Shown: positions 51,426-60,775 of the stretch, in pieces
How positions within the stretch are numbered: position 1 is the first letter of the stretch
How the letters are laid out: each line of letters opens with the position of its first letter
Assembly (NCBI RefSeq): GCF_023914155.1
Contig: NZ_JAMWYS010000024.1
Span: 124,001 to 188,000, forward strand
Direction: 5' to 3'
Source of the DNA: Solitalea agri
GTDB taxonomy: Bacteria; Bacteroidota; Bacteroidia; Sphingobacteriales; Sphingobacteriaceae
Length of the DNA stretch: 64,000 nt
Position numbers and translations under genes: made by a program
The notes under the pieces: generated by a model
Databases searched by the model: none
What the model was told of the DNA's origin: nothing
What the model saw: only the letters and a program-made list of their open reading frames with translations

Positions 51426-52877
51426 TTAATTTCCTTCTATAAGCATATTATTAGCACATTTCCCAATGATAAGAAGAGCATTTTCAACTTCCGGAGTAAA
51501 CTGATTACAATAACCAATTCTGATATAGTTTTCATGGCGTTTTTTAGCTGAAAAAATAGAACCCGGTAAAATGGCAATTCCTTGTCTGAGTACGATATCC
51601 TGAAGTTCTATGGCATTTACTTTATGAGGAAGTTCTATCCAGATAACATGTCCTCCCTGAGGATCAGTTACTTTTGTCCCTTCCGGGAAATATTTAAAAA
51701 TAGCTTCCCTGTACTTCCGCATTTGAATATGATAGGCCAAGCGCAAAGCCTTTAAATGATTATCATAGCGGCCATTTTCCAAAAAATGAGCAACGGCTTG
51801 TTGCATAAGCGTTGGAGCAGCAATACTGGTCATAAACTTTAACCGCTCTACTTTTTCTTTGAACCGGCCCGGCGCAGTCCAACCTACTCGTAAACCAGGA
51901 GCTACAGTTTTAGAAAATGATGAGCATAACAACACCAGTCCATGTTTATCAAACGACTTCGCATTTTTCGGTCTACTTTTCCCAAAGTAGATATCTCCAA
52001 GGATATCATCTTCGATCAGCGGAATTTCCCGTTTAGCCAATAACTCTACCAATCGTTTTTTTTCGCTATCAGGCATGCAACTTCCCAACGGATTATTGAA
52101 ATTCAACGTAAATAAACAAGCGGCAACCTTCGTTTTGATGATTGCTTTTTCAAGCTCGTCAACATCAATCCCCGTATCAGGATTAGTGGTAATTTCCAAC
52201 ACCTTCATCCCGAGGCTTTCGATCGTTTGAAGCACTCCATAGTAAGTAGGCGACTCAATAGCAATGGTGTCGCCTTGCTTTGCCACCGCTCGCAGGCATA
52301 TATTAATGGCCTCCATGCACCCATTGGTCACAATAATTTCATCCTTAGCAAGACTCCCACCCCAATGCAACGAAAGGCGTGCTATTTGCCGTAGTAAATT
52401 TTCATCGCCCGGCGGAAAAGCATATTGAAACGATTTACCCTTATGCTCACGTAAAACAGCTTGAATAGATTTATTGAGTTTTGCTACCGGCAACAATTCA
52501 ACAGAAGGACCGGCAATTGACAAATCAACCACTGATGCTTTAGCATGAGGTTTGACAAAATCAGATACTAAGCTATCAACCCTTACATTAATGGGCATTT
52601 TCCAGGTGGCTGTGGCTGACGGCTCTTGAGAATTTCGTTTAAATGATTTTCGAACGTAGTAGCCCGAACGAGGTCGGGCTTCAATCAAACCCTTCTTTTC
52701 TAAAAGGTAATAAGCCTGAAAAACGGTCGACATGCTCACCTTTTGTTCTAAGCTCAAAGAACGTACAGAAGGCATTTTATCACCGGGTTTTAAAACCTCA
52801 TTATCAATTAAACGTTGAATAGAAAGTGCTATTTTTTCAAACAACGTAACTTTGGTTAAAACGATTTCGTCTTCCAT
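51426..52877 (-). CDS. MocR-type regulator (GntR HTH plus aminotransferase domain)
   Basis: A 483-residue PLP-dependent transcription factor. The GntR winged helix occupies the first 75 residues (LKPGDKMPSVRSLSLEQKVS; GLIEARPRSGYYV). The fold type I aminotransferase domain follows, with IVTNGCMEAINICLRA, NFNNPLGSCMP and the PLP lysine in LLCSSFSKTVAPGLRVGW. It is divergent from an EamA transporter gene, which it probably controls. Two CAAAACTGA words in the intergenic region (52881 and 52905) could be binding half-sites. I chose the ATG at 52877; the longer frame would start at TTG. Confidence 0.92.
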   Translation of the reverse strand: MEDEIVLTKVTLFEKIALSIQRLIDNEVLKPGDKMPSVRSLSLEQKVSMSTVFQAYYLLEKKGLIEARPRSGYYVRKSFKRNSQEPSATATWKMPINVRVDSLVSDFVKPHAKASVVDLSIAGPSVELLPVAKLNKSIQAVLREHKGKSFQYAFPPGDENLLRQIARLSLHWGGSLAKDEIIVTNGCMEAINICLRAVAKQGDTIAIESPTYYGVLQTIESLGMKVLEITTNPDTGIDVDELEKAIIKTKVAACLFTLNFNNPLGSCMPDSEKKRLVELLAKREIPLIEDDILGDIYFGKSRPKNAKSFDKHGLVLLCSSFSKTVAPGLRVGWTAPGRFKEKVERLKFMTSIAAPTLMQQAVAHFLENGRYDNHLKALRLAYHIQMRKYREAIFKYFPEGTKVTDPQGGHVIWIELPHKVNAIELQDIVLRQGIAILPGSIFSAKKRHENYIRIGYCNQFTPEVENALLIIGKCANNMLIEGN

Positions 52878-52974
52878 TTTCAAAACTGATATGGTCAAAT
52901 TTAACAAAACTGAATCTGTTTAGTTGTTATTTTTTTATTCAACTTTGTTTTGAAGATCAGAAAATACTGTGCAG

Positions 52975-53922
52975 ATGAACAACACACATACTAAAGCATA
53001 CATTGCATTGGCTATAATTTGTGTAACCTGGGGGACCACATTTTTAGCAACAAGGGTCGGCATTCAATCAATTCCGCCTATTTTATTCGGGGCAATGCGC
53101 CAAACCCTTGCAGCACTCTTTTTCTTTACTGTGTTTTTTATGCGTGGCGGAGTACTTCCAAAATGGCACGACATGCGCATGCAAGTTGTAGCGGGCTTGC
53201 TCATGATTGCTTTTGGCAATGGAGTTGTAGCCTGGGGAATAAAATATGTGAGCAGCGGTTTGGCCACGATCATCTGTTCAATGATGCCTATTTGGGTAAT
53301 TCTGATCAATTTGGTAAGCAATAGTGGTGAAAAACTCAACTGGAAAATCGGTTTAGGAACCTTGATGGGTTTTACGGGTCTGGCGCTTATTTTCCGTGAT
53401 CATTTAACTGACCTTCAAAACCGTGATTACCTCTTCGGAATTATAGTGATTGTGTTTGCCAGTATCTCATGGACACTGGGAACAATGATCGCCAAAAAGA
53501 ACTTTACCGAAAAAGTAAGCCCTTTCCTCTCTTCAGGTATTCAAACACTTTCAGGAGGGATAATGCTTTTCATTTTCAGTCCGTTTGTTGATAGTTATGA
53601 ACACTTAAAGTTCGACCAGAATGGATTGATGGCCCTTGCATACCTGGTGATTTTAGGTTCGGCCGTTTCATATACTTGTTATAGTTATGCCCTTTCAAAA
53701 CTGCCTACGTCTGTAGTGGCAATGTACGCCTACATTAATCCGGTTATTGCGGTGATAATGGGCTGGCTAATTCTGGATGAGAAATTAAACGGAGTGATTG
53801 GCATTTCGGCAGCTATAATTCTTGGCGGTTTGTATTTAGTAAATCAAGGTTTTAAAACGCAAACTAAAAAAGAAGAGCCTGAGCTCGTGAAACCGAATGT
53901 TGCCCAATTGGAGTACGAATAA
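52975..53922 (+). CDS. EamA (DMT superfamily) transporter
   Basis: A 315-residue inner-membrane exporter with two EamA repeats, about ten helices. It opens AYIALAIICVTWGTTFLATR and has the end-of-repeat motif YAYINPVIAVIMGWLILDEK. It is paralogous to the transporter at 22973. Divergent from the MocR regulator gene, a common regulator-exporter pair. The ATG at 52975 is preferred to the in-frame GTG at 52969. Confidence 0.92.
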   Translation: MNNTHTKAYIALAIICVTWGTTFLATRVGIQSIPPILFGAMRQTLAALFFFTVFFMRGGVLPKWHDMRMQVVAGLLMIAFGNGVVAWGIKYVSSGLATIICSMMPIWVILINLVSNSGEKLNWKIGLGTLMGFTGLALIFRDHLTDLQNRDYLFGIIVIVFASISWTLGTMIAKKNFTEKVSPFLSSGIQTLSGGIMLFIFSPFVDSYEHLKFDQNGLMALAYLVILGSAVSYTCYSYALSKLPTSVVAMYAYINPVIAVIMGWLILDEKLNGVIGISAAIILGGLYLVNQGFKTQTKKEEPELVKPNVAQLEYE

Positions 53923-53958
53923 ATTGTAAAAATCCTCAAACTATTAAAATCGAATAAT

Positions 53959-54456
53959 ATGGAAACGCTTGCTGTAAACATTGTTGATTTTAATTCAACC
54001 CATTATAAAGCTTTTGAAGCGTTAAACAGTGCATGGATTGAGAAATACTTTTATCTGGAAGAGATAGATAAAGAAGTATTGAGTAAACCCGACAAATATA
54101 TTTTTGATCACGGTGGAGCCATTATCATGGCTGAAGTGGATGGAGTTGCTGTTGGAACTGTCGCATTAAAACGTGTTGACGATGAAACTTTTGAGATGAC
54201 CAAAATGGCCGTTGACGAAGACTATCGCGGACTGAAAATTGGCTGGTTATTGGGAAAAGCCATTTTGAACAAAGCAAAAGAATTAGGTGCCACGAAAGTG
54301 ATTCTATATTCAAACCGCATATTGATACCGGCAATAACCATGTACCACAAGCTTGGCTTTGCAGAGGTTGCGTTGGAAGAAAGTGGCTATGTCAGATCAG
54401 ATATAAAAATGGAAGTAAACTTAAGTTCTAGGTTTGAAATTCAAAGTACAAAGTAA
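53959..54456 (+). CDS. GNAT family N-acetyltransferase
   Basis: A 165-residue acetyltransferase, 36 bp after the EamA gene and probably in its operon. The acetyl-CoA site is MTKMAVDEDYRGLKIGWLLG (R-G-x-x-I-G-x-x-L pattern, about residues 80-99). The C-terminal part, NRILIPAITMYHKLGFAEV, is typical of GNAT. The substrate is unknown; together with the exporter it may detoxify a common compound. Confidence 0.9.
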   Translation: METLAVNIVDFNSTHYKAFEALNSAWIEKYFYLEEIDKEVLSKPDKYIFDHGGAIIMAEVDGVAVGTVALKRVDDETFEMTKMAVDEDYRGLKIGWLLGKAILNKAKELGATKVILYSNRILIPAITMYHKLGFAEVALEESGYVRSDIKMEVNLSSRFEIQSTK

Positions 54457-54502
54457 TGAGGGTAGATTACTTCTGCCCTTGTACTTTTAAAATTGTACTT
54501 TC

Positions 54503-56020
54503 TTAAATCATCTTTCCTCTTTCCAGTACCAATCGATGTTCAATGCAAGCAGGCATTTCACTTTCGTAGTGTGAAACGTAAATCAGCGTTTTTTCAAAAT
54601 GCTTACAAATATCGTTTACAATGCTGGTAAAATGACTGGTTTGATAACGGTCCAAACCCTGACAAGGTTCATCCAACAGCAACAATGGAGGATTTTTAAC
54701 CAATGAACGGATTAAAAGCAACAACCGCTGTTCTCCTAATGAAGCCTTATAAAACGGTTTGTTACTCAAGTGTTTCAAATCCATTATTTCGAGCCAGCTC
54801 TTCACTAAGGCTTGTTGAAAATAACTTACCTCAACTGATGAGCCAATTTGATCATTAAATCCTGAGCAAACCGTTTCATAAGCCGTTGTAGGGTCCTGCG
54901 AAAACCCACTTAAGGTATAATCATTTGAAGCCACACTTATCGCTTCAACATATGAACTTGTGCGCTGAAAGAAATTATGCATTTCGGGTGATACATAACC
55001 TATTTTTCGTTTGATATCCCAAATGCTTTCTCCGCTTCCACGCTTTTTATCAAATAAATAAACTTCGCTTTGGTAGCCCTGTGGGTTATCGGCATAAATT
55101 AAACTTAGCAATGTTGATTTACCAGATCCGTTTTCACCTGTTAATGCCCAATGTTCTCCCCTTTTAACCTTCCAGGAAACATCGTCTAAGATCAGTTTAT
55201 CATCAAAGCCTATGGTTACATTTTCCATTCTTACAGCATTTTCAAAAGAAGAATCATTTGCAGATGAATATTGCCTTATTTCGTCCCAATTGACTTCTTT
55301 TCCGATAGTTATTGCACCATAGCCATCTTCTTTCTGAAAATCATGGTAATTGAAAACATGTTTGATTTCACCATTATTCATTGAAAATATGCGGTCGGTA
55401 CAAGTCGGAATTTCGTCAGATGCAACAACTACCAAGGTTAACTCATAGGTATTTTTTAGGTTGGCGAGTAATAGATGCAAAGCCGATCGGGTTCTAACAT
55501 CCAAGCCAATAAAAGGCTGATCGAGCACTAATAAGGTTGGTTTTGCCAGCAAAGCCTGTGCAAGCTGTACACGCTTCCCTTCACCATTAGAAAGTTCAAT
55601 TATCGACTGATCGAGTTTTTCTTCTAACTGAAGGAACTTTATCACCTCGTGCAATTCCATTTCACTAGCATTTGATCGGGCTAAAACTTGCCTAACAGTT
55701 GGAAAATTCCCGTGATAATTACGGTCAAAACGTTGCCCGAAATAAGTTCTATTGTGAAATGCAAAGCGAAAATCGTGTTGCTGATGCACAAAAACGCGTC
55801 GAATGCCCTCATCATTAATTTGAAGCGAACCGCTTGAAACAGGATAATGCCCTGCAATAACTTTAGCTAAAGATGTTTTTCCGGCACCTGATTTACCGGT
55901 AATGGCGATACATTCTCCTTGCTGAATGTTAAAAGTACAAGCCGACAAAATATGTTCTCGTTGCAAAACTAGTTCAACGTTTTCGGCTTCGATAAGAGGT
56001 AACCTCATTTTCCTTATCAT
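54503..56020 (-). CDS. Twin ABC ATPase, ModF/PhrA-like
   Basis: A 505-residue protein with two ABC domains and no membrane part. Domain 1 (about 5-230): Walker A AITGKSGAGKTSLAKVI, signature LSNGEGKRVQLAQAL, Walker B LLVLDQPFIGLD. Domain 2 (about 265-505): Walker A TGENGSGKSTLLSLI, signature ASLGEQRLLLLIRSL, Walker B LLLLDEPCQGLD. Walker B of domain 1 has Gln in place of the catalytic Glu. This layout is that of ModF (PhrA), linked to molybdenum metabolism in E. coli, but no mod genes lie nearby, so the substrate is open. Confidence 0.85.
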   Translation of the reverse strand: MIRKMRLPLIEAENVELVLQREHILSACTFNIQQGECIAITGKSGAGKTSLAKVIAGHYPVSSGSLQINDEGIRRVFVHQQHDFRFAFHNRTYFGQRFDRNYHGNFPTVRQVLARSNASEMELHEVIKFLQLEEKLDQSIIELSNGEGKRVQLAQALLAKPTLLVLDQPFIGLDVRTRSALHLLLANLKNTYELTLVVVASDEIPTCTDRIFSMNNGEIKHVFNYHDFQKEDGYGAITIGKEVNWDEIRQYSSANDSSFENAVRMENVTIGFDDKLILDDVSWKVKRGEHWALTGENGSGKSTLLSLIYADNPQGYQSEVYLFDKKRGSGESIWDIKRKIGYVSPEMHNFFQRTSSYVEAISVASNDYTLSGFSQDPTTAYETVCSGFNDQIGSSVEVSYFQQALVKSWLEIMDLKHLSNKPFYKASLGEQRLLLLIRSLVKNPPLLLLDEPCQGLDRYQTSHFTSIVNDICKHFEKTLIYVSHYESEMPACIEHRLVLERGKMI

Positions 56021-56169
56021 TTAAATCTGAAGGGTCAAATGTAACAGGTTTGCAAAAACTTGCTAAACAAACTGCTTAACTTACTACGATAATTAACAAG
56101 CTCTTTACACAGCCATTGCTTTTTTATTCAGCTTACGATCACTATTTTCGATGCACAAAACCAATCATA

Positions 56170-56796
56170 ATGATCAGTATCAACTCGGTTAAACAATTCT
56201 ATAACGGCGCTACTCAACTCCATTTCAACGACTGGTTGGTAAATTCGGGCGAACATTGGCTGATGCTTGGTGGTTCAGGAACGGGAAAAACCACCTTACT
56301 GCATATCATGAGCGGCTTATTGAAACCCAGTCAGGGTACTGTCAATATTGAAGGAACTGACCTTTATAGTTTGAAAGGTGCCGAACTTGATCATTTCAGA
56401 GGAAGAAACATTGGTATTATCTTCCAACAACCTCATTTGATTAAAAACCTTACCGTTTTAAACAATGTAATAGCAGCCCAATATTTTGCAGGTTTAAAAG
56501 AAGATAAAAAGAGGGCATTAGAAGTGCTGGATTCATTAGGATTATCATCAAAAACTAAATCTCTTCCTGCTGAGCTTAGCCAGGGACAAATGCAGCGGGT
56601 AGCAATAGCGCGGGCTGTTGTCAATCATCCTAAAATTGTAATTGCTGACGAACCTACCTCAAGCCTGGATGACGAAAACACGGATTCGGTGTTGAAACTC
56701 CTCGAAGAACAGGCAGAACGTAATGGAGCAACATTGGTAATTGCTACGCATGATGAACGGATAAAGAAACGATTGACGAGACAATACATACTTTAA
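56170..56796 (+). CDS. LolD/MacB-type ABC ATPase
   Basis: A 208-residue ABC ATPase of the lipoprotein-release / MacB type. Walker A MLGGSGTGKTTLLHIM; Q-loop NIGIIFQQPHLIKNLTV; signature LSQGQMQRVAIARAV; Walker B IVIADEPTSSLDDEN. The ATG at 56170 (MISINSVKQF) fits the domain; a TTG-started extension from 56116 was rejected. The FtsX-like permease gene follows after 100 bp, then the three DUF3299-like genes, on the same strand. Confidence 0.92.
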   Translation: MISINSVKQFYNGATQLHFNDWLVNSGEHWLMLGGSGTGKTTLLHIMSGLLKPSQGTVNIEGTDLYSLKGAELDHFRGRNIGIIFQQPHLIKNLTVLNNVIAAQYFAGLKEDKKRALEVLDSLGLSSKTKSLPAELSQGQMQRVAIARAVVNHPKIVIADEPTSSLDDENTDSVLKLLEEQAERNGATLVIATHDERIKKRLTRQYIL

Positions 56797-56867
56797 TAAT
56801 CACCAATTACCATCCGAGAAAGCAAGCGACTCTGTAAGCCTAAGCTCATGAAACGAAAACTCAACAA

Positions 56868-56890
56868 TCTAAAATCATCAATCTAAAATC
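56868..56890. repeat. ATCTAAAATC word repeat
   Basis: ATCTAAAATCATCAATCTAA plus AAT, also present at about 29240-29262. It is immediately upstream of the permease ATG. Confidence 0.7.
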
Positions 56891-56895
56891 AATAG

Positions 56896-58218
56896 ATGAA
56901 TCTTTTAAAACTTAGCTGGTATAATCTTAAAGCCAATATATTATCAACACTGCTAAATGTGTTGTTGCTTTCGTTTGGGATAGGAATTATTGCCCTGTTA
57001 ATGCTGGCTTCTGACCAGGTTGGTAAAAAACTGGAGAGTAATGCCAAAGGCGTTGATGCTGTTGTTGGCGCTAAAGGCAGCCCGCTTCAACTAATCCTTT
57101 CGAGCATTTACCAGATCGATAACCCTACTGGAAACATTAAATTATCTGATGCCCAAATGATCATGCGCAACCAGGCAGTAAAACTTGCTGTTCCATTGGG
57201 CCTGGGTGATAGTTATGAGCAATTCCGAATTGTAGGAACCAATGCCAAGTATGCCGAACTTTATGAACTGACTTTAGCTCAGGGGAAAACATTCGATTCG
57301 CTTTTTGAAGTGAATATTGGAGCGAATGTGGCAAAAGTAAAGAACTTGAAGATTGGCGATACCTTCAATGGCTCACATGGTTTAAGTGAAGGAGGAGAAG
57401 AACACCATGAACATAAGTATAAAGTAACCGGAATTTTCAATCCTTCGGGTTCAATTGCCGACAACCTGGTTTTAACCTCTATGCCGAGTATTTGGGCCAT
57501 GCATTCGGAAAGTACAGCTCATGAGGCGCCTCATAAGCACCAACAGGGCGAGGTTGAAACAACGGGACCCAATGCTGGTTTCGAAGAATCTAAATTAGTA
57601 CACGACCAGTTTCATGGCGAGGCACCACTTGAGGAAACAACAACTCCAGTTCCAGCACCAATAGAAAATCAAAATGAGCCTGAAATAACTTCCATCTTGA
57701 TCAAATATCGCTCTCCGGTAAGCGTGGTTACCTTTCCGCGTTTTGTAAATACACAAACTAATATGCAGGCAGCTTCACCAGCACAGGAAAGCGCACGTCT
57801 TTTTTCATTGATCGGTGTGGGAGTGAAAGCAATGCAATGGTTTGCGGGGCTGATCATTATAATATCCATTTTCAGCGTATTTATCAGTTTGTATAATTCG
57901 TTAAAAGAGCGCAAATACGATCTGGCAATCATTCGTACGATGGGAGCCCCTCGAAGTAAAGTATTTTTGCTGATCATTACTGAGGGACTACTTTTAGCAG
58001 TTATTGCCACATTTATCGGTTTAATATGGTCGCATGGAGCACTTGAGTTTATCGGGCATAACCAAGACACTGAACAAACCAAATTAACTGGATTAACGTT
58101 CTTAAAAGATGAATGGAAACTTATTTTCGGTGGATTGATTATTGGACTAATCGCTTCGGTAATTCCCGCGATTCAAGCATATAAAGCTGATATATCGAGA
58201 ACCTTAGCAGAAAATTAG
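56896..58218 (+). CDS. FtsX-like ABC permease with His-rich periplasmic domain
   Basis: A 440-residue MacB/LolC-type permease. The N-terminal helix is LLSFGIGIIALLMLASD; a large extracytoplasmic domain spans about residues 40-310; three C-terminal helices form the FtsX core (SLKERKYDLAIIRTMGAPRS marks the coupling loop). Unusually, the extracytoplasmic part has two His-rich stretches: SEGGEEHHEHKYKV at about 160-175 and SESTAHEAPHKHQQGE at about 203-218, with more His in VHDQFHGEAP. These suggest metal binding. With the ATPase it forms a putative mechanotransmission/export complex. Confidence 0.9.
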   Translation: MNLLKLSWYNLKANILSTLLNVLLLSFGIGIIALLMLASDQVGKKLESNAKGVDAVVGAKGSPLQLILSSIYQIDNPTGNIKLSDAQMIMRNQAVKLAVPLGLGDSYEQFRIVGTNAKYAELYELTLAQGKTFDSLFEVNIGANVAKVKNLKIGDTFNGSHGLSEGGEEHHEHKYKVTGIFNPSGSIADNLVLTSMPSIWAMHSESTAHEAPHKHQQGEVETTGPNAGFEESKLVHDQFHGEAPLEETTTPVPAPIENQNEPEITSILIKYRSPVSVVTFPRFVNTQTNMQAASPAQESARLFSLIGVGVKAMQWFAGLIIIISIFSVFISLYNSLKERKYDLAIIRTMGAPRSKVFLLIITEGLLLAVIATFIGLIWSHGALEFIGHNQDTEQTKLTGLTFLKDEWKLIFGGLIIGLIASVIPAIQAYKADISRTLAEN

Positions 58219-58310
58219 TTTATAGACCATGGTCGATAGTCAATAAAAAACTAAACCGGCCAAAACTATGGTCTATGGGCCATGGACTATTGACCATCGA
58301 CCCAAAAAAT
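58219..58310. repeat. Inverted ATGGTC repeat
   Basis: GACCATGGTCGATAGTCAAT near 58227 and TGGACTATTGACCATCGA near 58283, with further ATGGTCTATGGGCCAT between them. The whole spacer folds on itself. Confidence 0.7.
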
Positions 58311-58319
58311 TAAGAAAAC

Positions 58320-58787
58320 ATGATCAAAAAAAACATATTCAAACTTATACTCGTAGTAGCACTAATAGCTACAACCAATATTACCAAAGCCCAGCAGTCG
58401 GAAAAACCACCTGAACACGTAGCCATAAAATCAGTGAGTTGGGACATTATTAACGATTTGAGCTATAAGATGGACAAGGCTGGCGATTATACACCTGTTT
58501 TCAGCGACCGGCTTAAAGGTATTAACGGAAAAACTATCGACCTGAAAGGTTATATCGTTCCGTTTAAAATGGGAGCCAAACATAAAAACTTTGCCATTTC
58601 GGTTTTACCCATCAGTCAGTGTTACTTTTGCGGTCAGGGAAATATTCCACCAATGGTCGAGGTGGTAATGAAAGAACCCATTCCATATACAGATAAGATC
58701 ATTACTGTAAAGGGAAAAGTAAAGTTGAATCCATCTGATTCGAACCACATGGAAATTCTTTTGGAAGAGGCAGAGCAGGTTGATTAG
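58320..58787 (+). CDS. DUF3299-like exported protein 1
   Basis: A 155-residue protein with signal peptide ending ITKAQQ. The domain opens VSWDIINDLSYKMD and has the family core IDLKGYIVPFKMGAKHKNFA followed by ISQCYFCGQGNIPPMVEVVM. The CYFCG pair is a likely metal or redox site. I assign DUF3299 (COG3495) by pattern. It is the first of three tandem paralogs after the ABC genes. Confidence 0.82.
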   Translation: MIKKNIFKLILVVALIATTNITKAQQSEKPPEHVAIKSVSWDIINDLSYKMDKAGDYTPVFSDRLKGINGKTIDLKGYIVPFKMGAKHKNFAISVLPISQCYFCGQGNIPPMVEVVMKEPIPYTDKIITVKGKVKLNPSDSNHMEILLEEAEQVD

Positions 58788-58797
58788 GTTTTTAGTG

Positions 58798-59376
58798 ATG
58801 AAAATTATAGAACATTTAAAACAGAATTGGAATGGGATTTTCTATCTCATTGGAATACTTGTTTTGATACTACTTTTCTCACAAGTAAGGTTTTCGGATA
58901 ATAAAAAACTGGAAAAGACGCAAGAAGAACCTATTGCAGGCATTCCGGTCCCAACCGATACCACCATTCCACCCTCACATGAGCTTCATGAAAAAATGAT
59001 CACTTCGGAGGTTTGGAGTAAACTGGCAAACTTGTCCTACAGAAAAGAAATTATCGATAATGAACAATGGACAATCCCTGTTTTTCCTACTGAAATAAAG
59101 GCCTTAGAGGGTGAAACAATAACCTTAAAAGGGTATTTAATTCCATTGGAAAAAGGGCTGCAACACCAGTTATTCATGTTATCAGTTTTACCAATTGATC
59201 AGTGTTATTTCTGCGGAAAAACCAAAGGAGTGCCTGAAATGGTGGAAGTGAATATGAATAAGCCGATTGACTATACCAAACAACCTATTAGTGTTAAAGG
59301 TATACTCCAATTAAACGAACGAGATGAAGAGCATTTCGCATTTATGCTTATGGGAGCTGAATTAGTTAGGCCTTAA
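58798..59376 (+). CDS. DUF3299-like membrane-anchored protein 2
   Basis: A 192-residue paralog. Unlike its neighbours it has an uncleaved-looking N-terminal helix (GIFYLIGILVLILLFSQVRF) and a Pro/Thr-rich linker, so it is probably anchored in the inner membrane. The domain starts EVWSKLANLSYRKE and includes ITLKGYLIPLEKGLQHQLF and IDQCYFCGKTKGVPEMVEV. The ATG at 58798 is preferred; the frame could start at TTG 58780, overlapping gene 1. Confidence 0.82.
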   Translation: MKIIEHLKQNWNGIFYLIGILVLILLFSQVRFSDNKKLEKTQEEPIAGIPVPTDTTIPPSHELHEKMITSEVWSKLANLSYRKEIIDNEQWTIPVFPTEIKALEGETITLKGYLIPLEKGLQHQLFMLSVLPIDQCYFCGKTKGVPEMVEVNMNKPIDYTKQPISVKGILQLNERDEEHFAFMLMGAELVRP

Positions 59377-59401
59377 TTATGATAATGAATAGAATTCCCA
59401 C

Positions 59402-59842
59402 ATGAAGAAATTATTACTTATATCAACTCTATTATTCACCGCAACTTTATTAAAAGCACAGCACGTAGCCGATATGATAAAGTCGCCAGTGTGGGATATC
59501 ATCGGCACTTTAAAAATTAATAAGGTAAATGCTGATAAGCAAACAGCCGTTTTTTCACCGCAATTAAAGGCCATGGAGAATAAACAGGTAACCTTACAGG
59601 GTTATATGATTCCGATTGAAGAAGGAATAAAGCATAAGCGTTTTCTGCTTTCTACCCTACCGGTTAATCAGTGTTATTACTGCGGAAAGAATGGAGTACC
59701 AATTATGATCGAGATTGAAATGGCCGCTCCCATTGATTTTAGCTATAAACCCGTTGAAATTTCAGGGATTTTTAAGTTCCACTATGGCAATGCAGCTGAT
59801 AATGTTCCTATTTGGTTAATTAATGCAACCTTAGAAGACTAA
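59402..59842 (+). CDS. DUF3299-like exported protein 3
   Basis: A 146-residue paralog with signal peptide ending TLLKAQ. The domain has SPVWDIIGTLKINKVNADKQ, VTLQGYMIPIEEGIKHKRFL and VNQCYYCGKNGVPIMIEIEM. It closes the plus-strand block and is convergent with the gene at 59844. All three paralogs keep the W near the start, the G-Y-x-[IV]-P strand and the C-Y-x-C-G pair. Confidence 0.82.
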   Translation: MKKLLLISTLLFTATLLKAQHVADMIKSPVWDIIGTLKINKVNADKQTAVFSPQLKAMENKQVTLQGYMIPIEEGIKHKRFLLSTLPVNQCYYCGKNGVPIMIEIEMAAPIDFSYKPVEISGIFKFHYGNAADNVPIWLINATLED

Positions 59843-59843
59843 C

Positions 59844-60725
59844 TTACCACTTCACCTGCGGTGGGTTTTTCGAGGTGATCATAATTCCGATAATTTTTGT
59901 AGGAAGCGGCAATCGGTCGAGATTCATTTTACGATACCAGCGCTTAGGAATTCCTGAAGTATCCATTACAAAGTCAATGCCTTCGGGGTTTCTAACGATC
60001 AGATTTTCTTCTTCCCAACGAGATTCTAGATACCCGTAAGCCAACACCAAATCATCCAGCATCATTCCCACCGAAATATCACGGTCGGTTTTAAAATAAG
60101 GGTGCTTTGCAATTATTTGACGAATAGTACAAATAGAATCACCATCACATTCAGGAGTGATAAATAAGTATTGACTCGTTTTATCCGTTGCAGTTACTTG
60201 GTACTGTTCGTATTTATTTTTTTGATCGTAGATATATACCTTATAAACACGATCCTTAGGAAATATCTTTTTAATGGTATCAACCGACATTCCAATCTTT
60301 AAAACCCCTACAGAGTTTATTTTGATAAGGCTTGGTGATACCTTTACAACTACTGGTTTTGTTTTGGCATCGGCTGTGGCTTTTTTAGGATCAGTGGGCT
60401 TAGCCTTTGGATCTGTTTTTTTTGCGTTCGCGCCTTTTTTAGCAGCAGTAGTTGAAGTTACTTTAATTGATGTGGTTGACTTACCAGCCGAATCTACAGC
60501 AGTTGAAGATAAGTTAGTAGCGTTCAATGAATCTGCAACCATTGCCTTTGCCTTTTTAACCGAATCGGTCTTTGAGGTGGTTTTCTTTACTGATGTTTTA
60601 ACAGTTGAAGAAACCGGAGTTTTGGTTGAAGATTTAGGCTTCTGTTGAGCCATTACAATAGCAGGGCCCATCAAAACAAATGCAATGAACGTAAATAAAA
60701 TTAAGTATATCCCTTTCACTTTCAT
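59844..60725 (-). CDS. Exported protein with low-complexity Lys/Thr/Ala linker, unknown function
   Basis: About 293 residues from the ATG at 60725, which places a signal peptide (KGIYLILFTFIAFVLMGPAI, cleaved near MAQQ) at the N-terminus; ATGs at 60746 and 60749 are alternatives. Residues of about 28-135 are a disordered linker of Lys, Thr, Ser, Ala and Pro with DPKAKPTDPKKATAD-type repeats. The C-terminal 155 residues are globular (VGVLKIGMSVDTIKKIFPKD; VGMMLDDLVLAYGYLESRWE), and the two GM[SM] elements suggest an internal duplication. Not recognised. Confidence 0.72.
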   Translation of the reverse strand: MKVKGIYLILFTFIAFVLMGPAIVMAQQKPKSSTKTPVSSTVKTSVKKTTSKTDSVKKAKAMVADSLNATNLSSTAVDSAGKSTTSIKVTSTTAAKKGANAKKTDPKAKPTDPKKATADAKTKPVVVKVSPSLIKINSVGVLKIGMSVDTIKKIFPKDRVYKVYIYDQKNKYEQYQVTATDKTSQYLFITPECDGDSICTIRQIIAKHPYFKTDRDISVGMMLDDLVLAYGYLESRWEEENLIVRNPEGIDFVMDTSGIPKRWYRKMNLDRLPLPTKIIGIMITSKNPPQVKW

Positions 60726-60775
60726 TTCAACACGCTTTTCAAACATCATTCTCAAAATTCCTGAACTTAATACGA

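Noticed and set aside
56116-56169. TTG-started extension of the LolD-like ATPase.
   Set aside because: The ABC domain begins at the ATG at 56170; the extension has no family counterpart.
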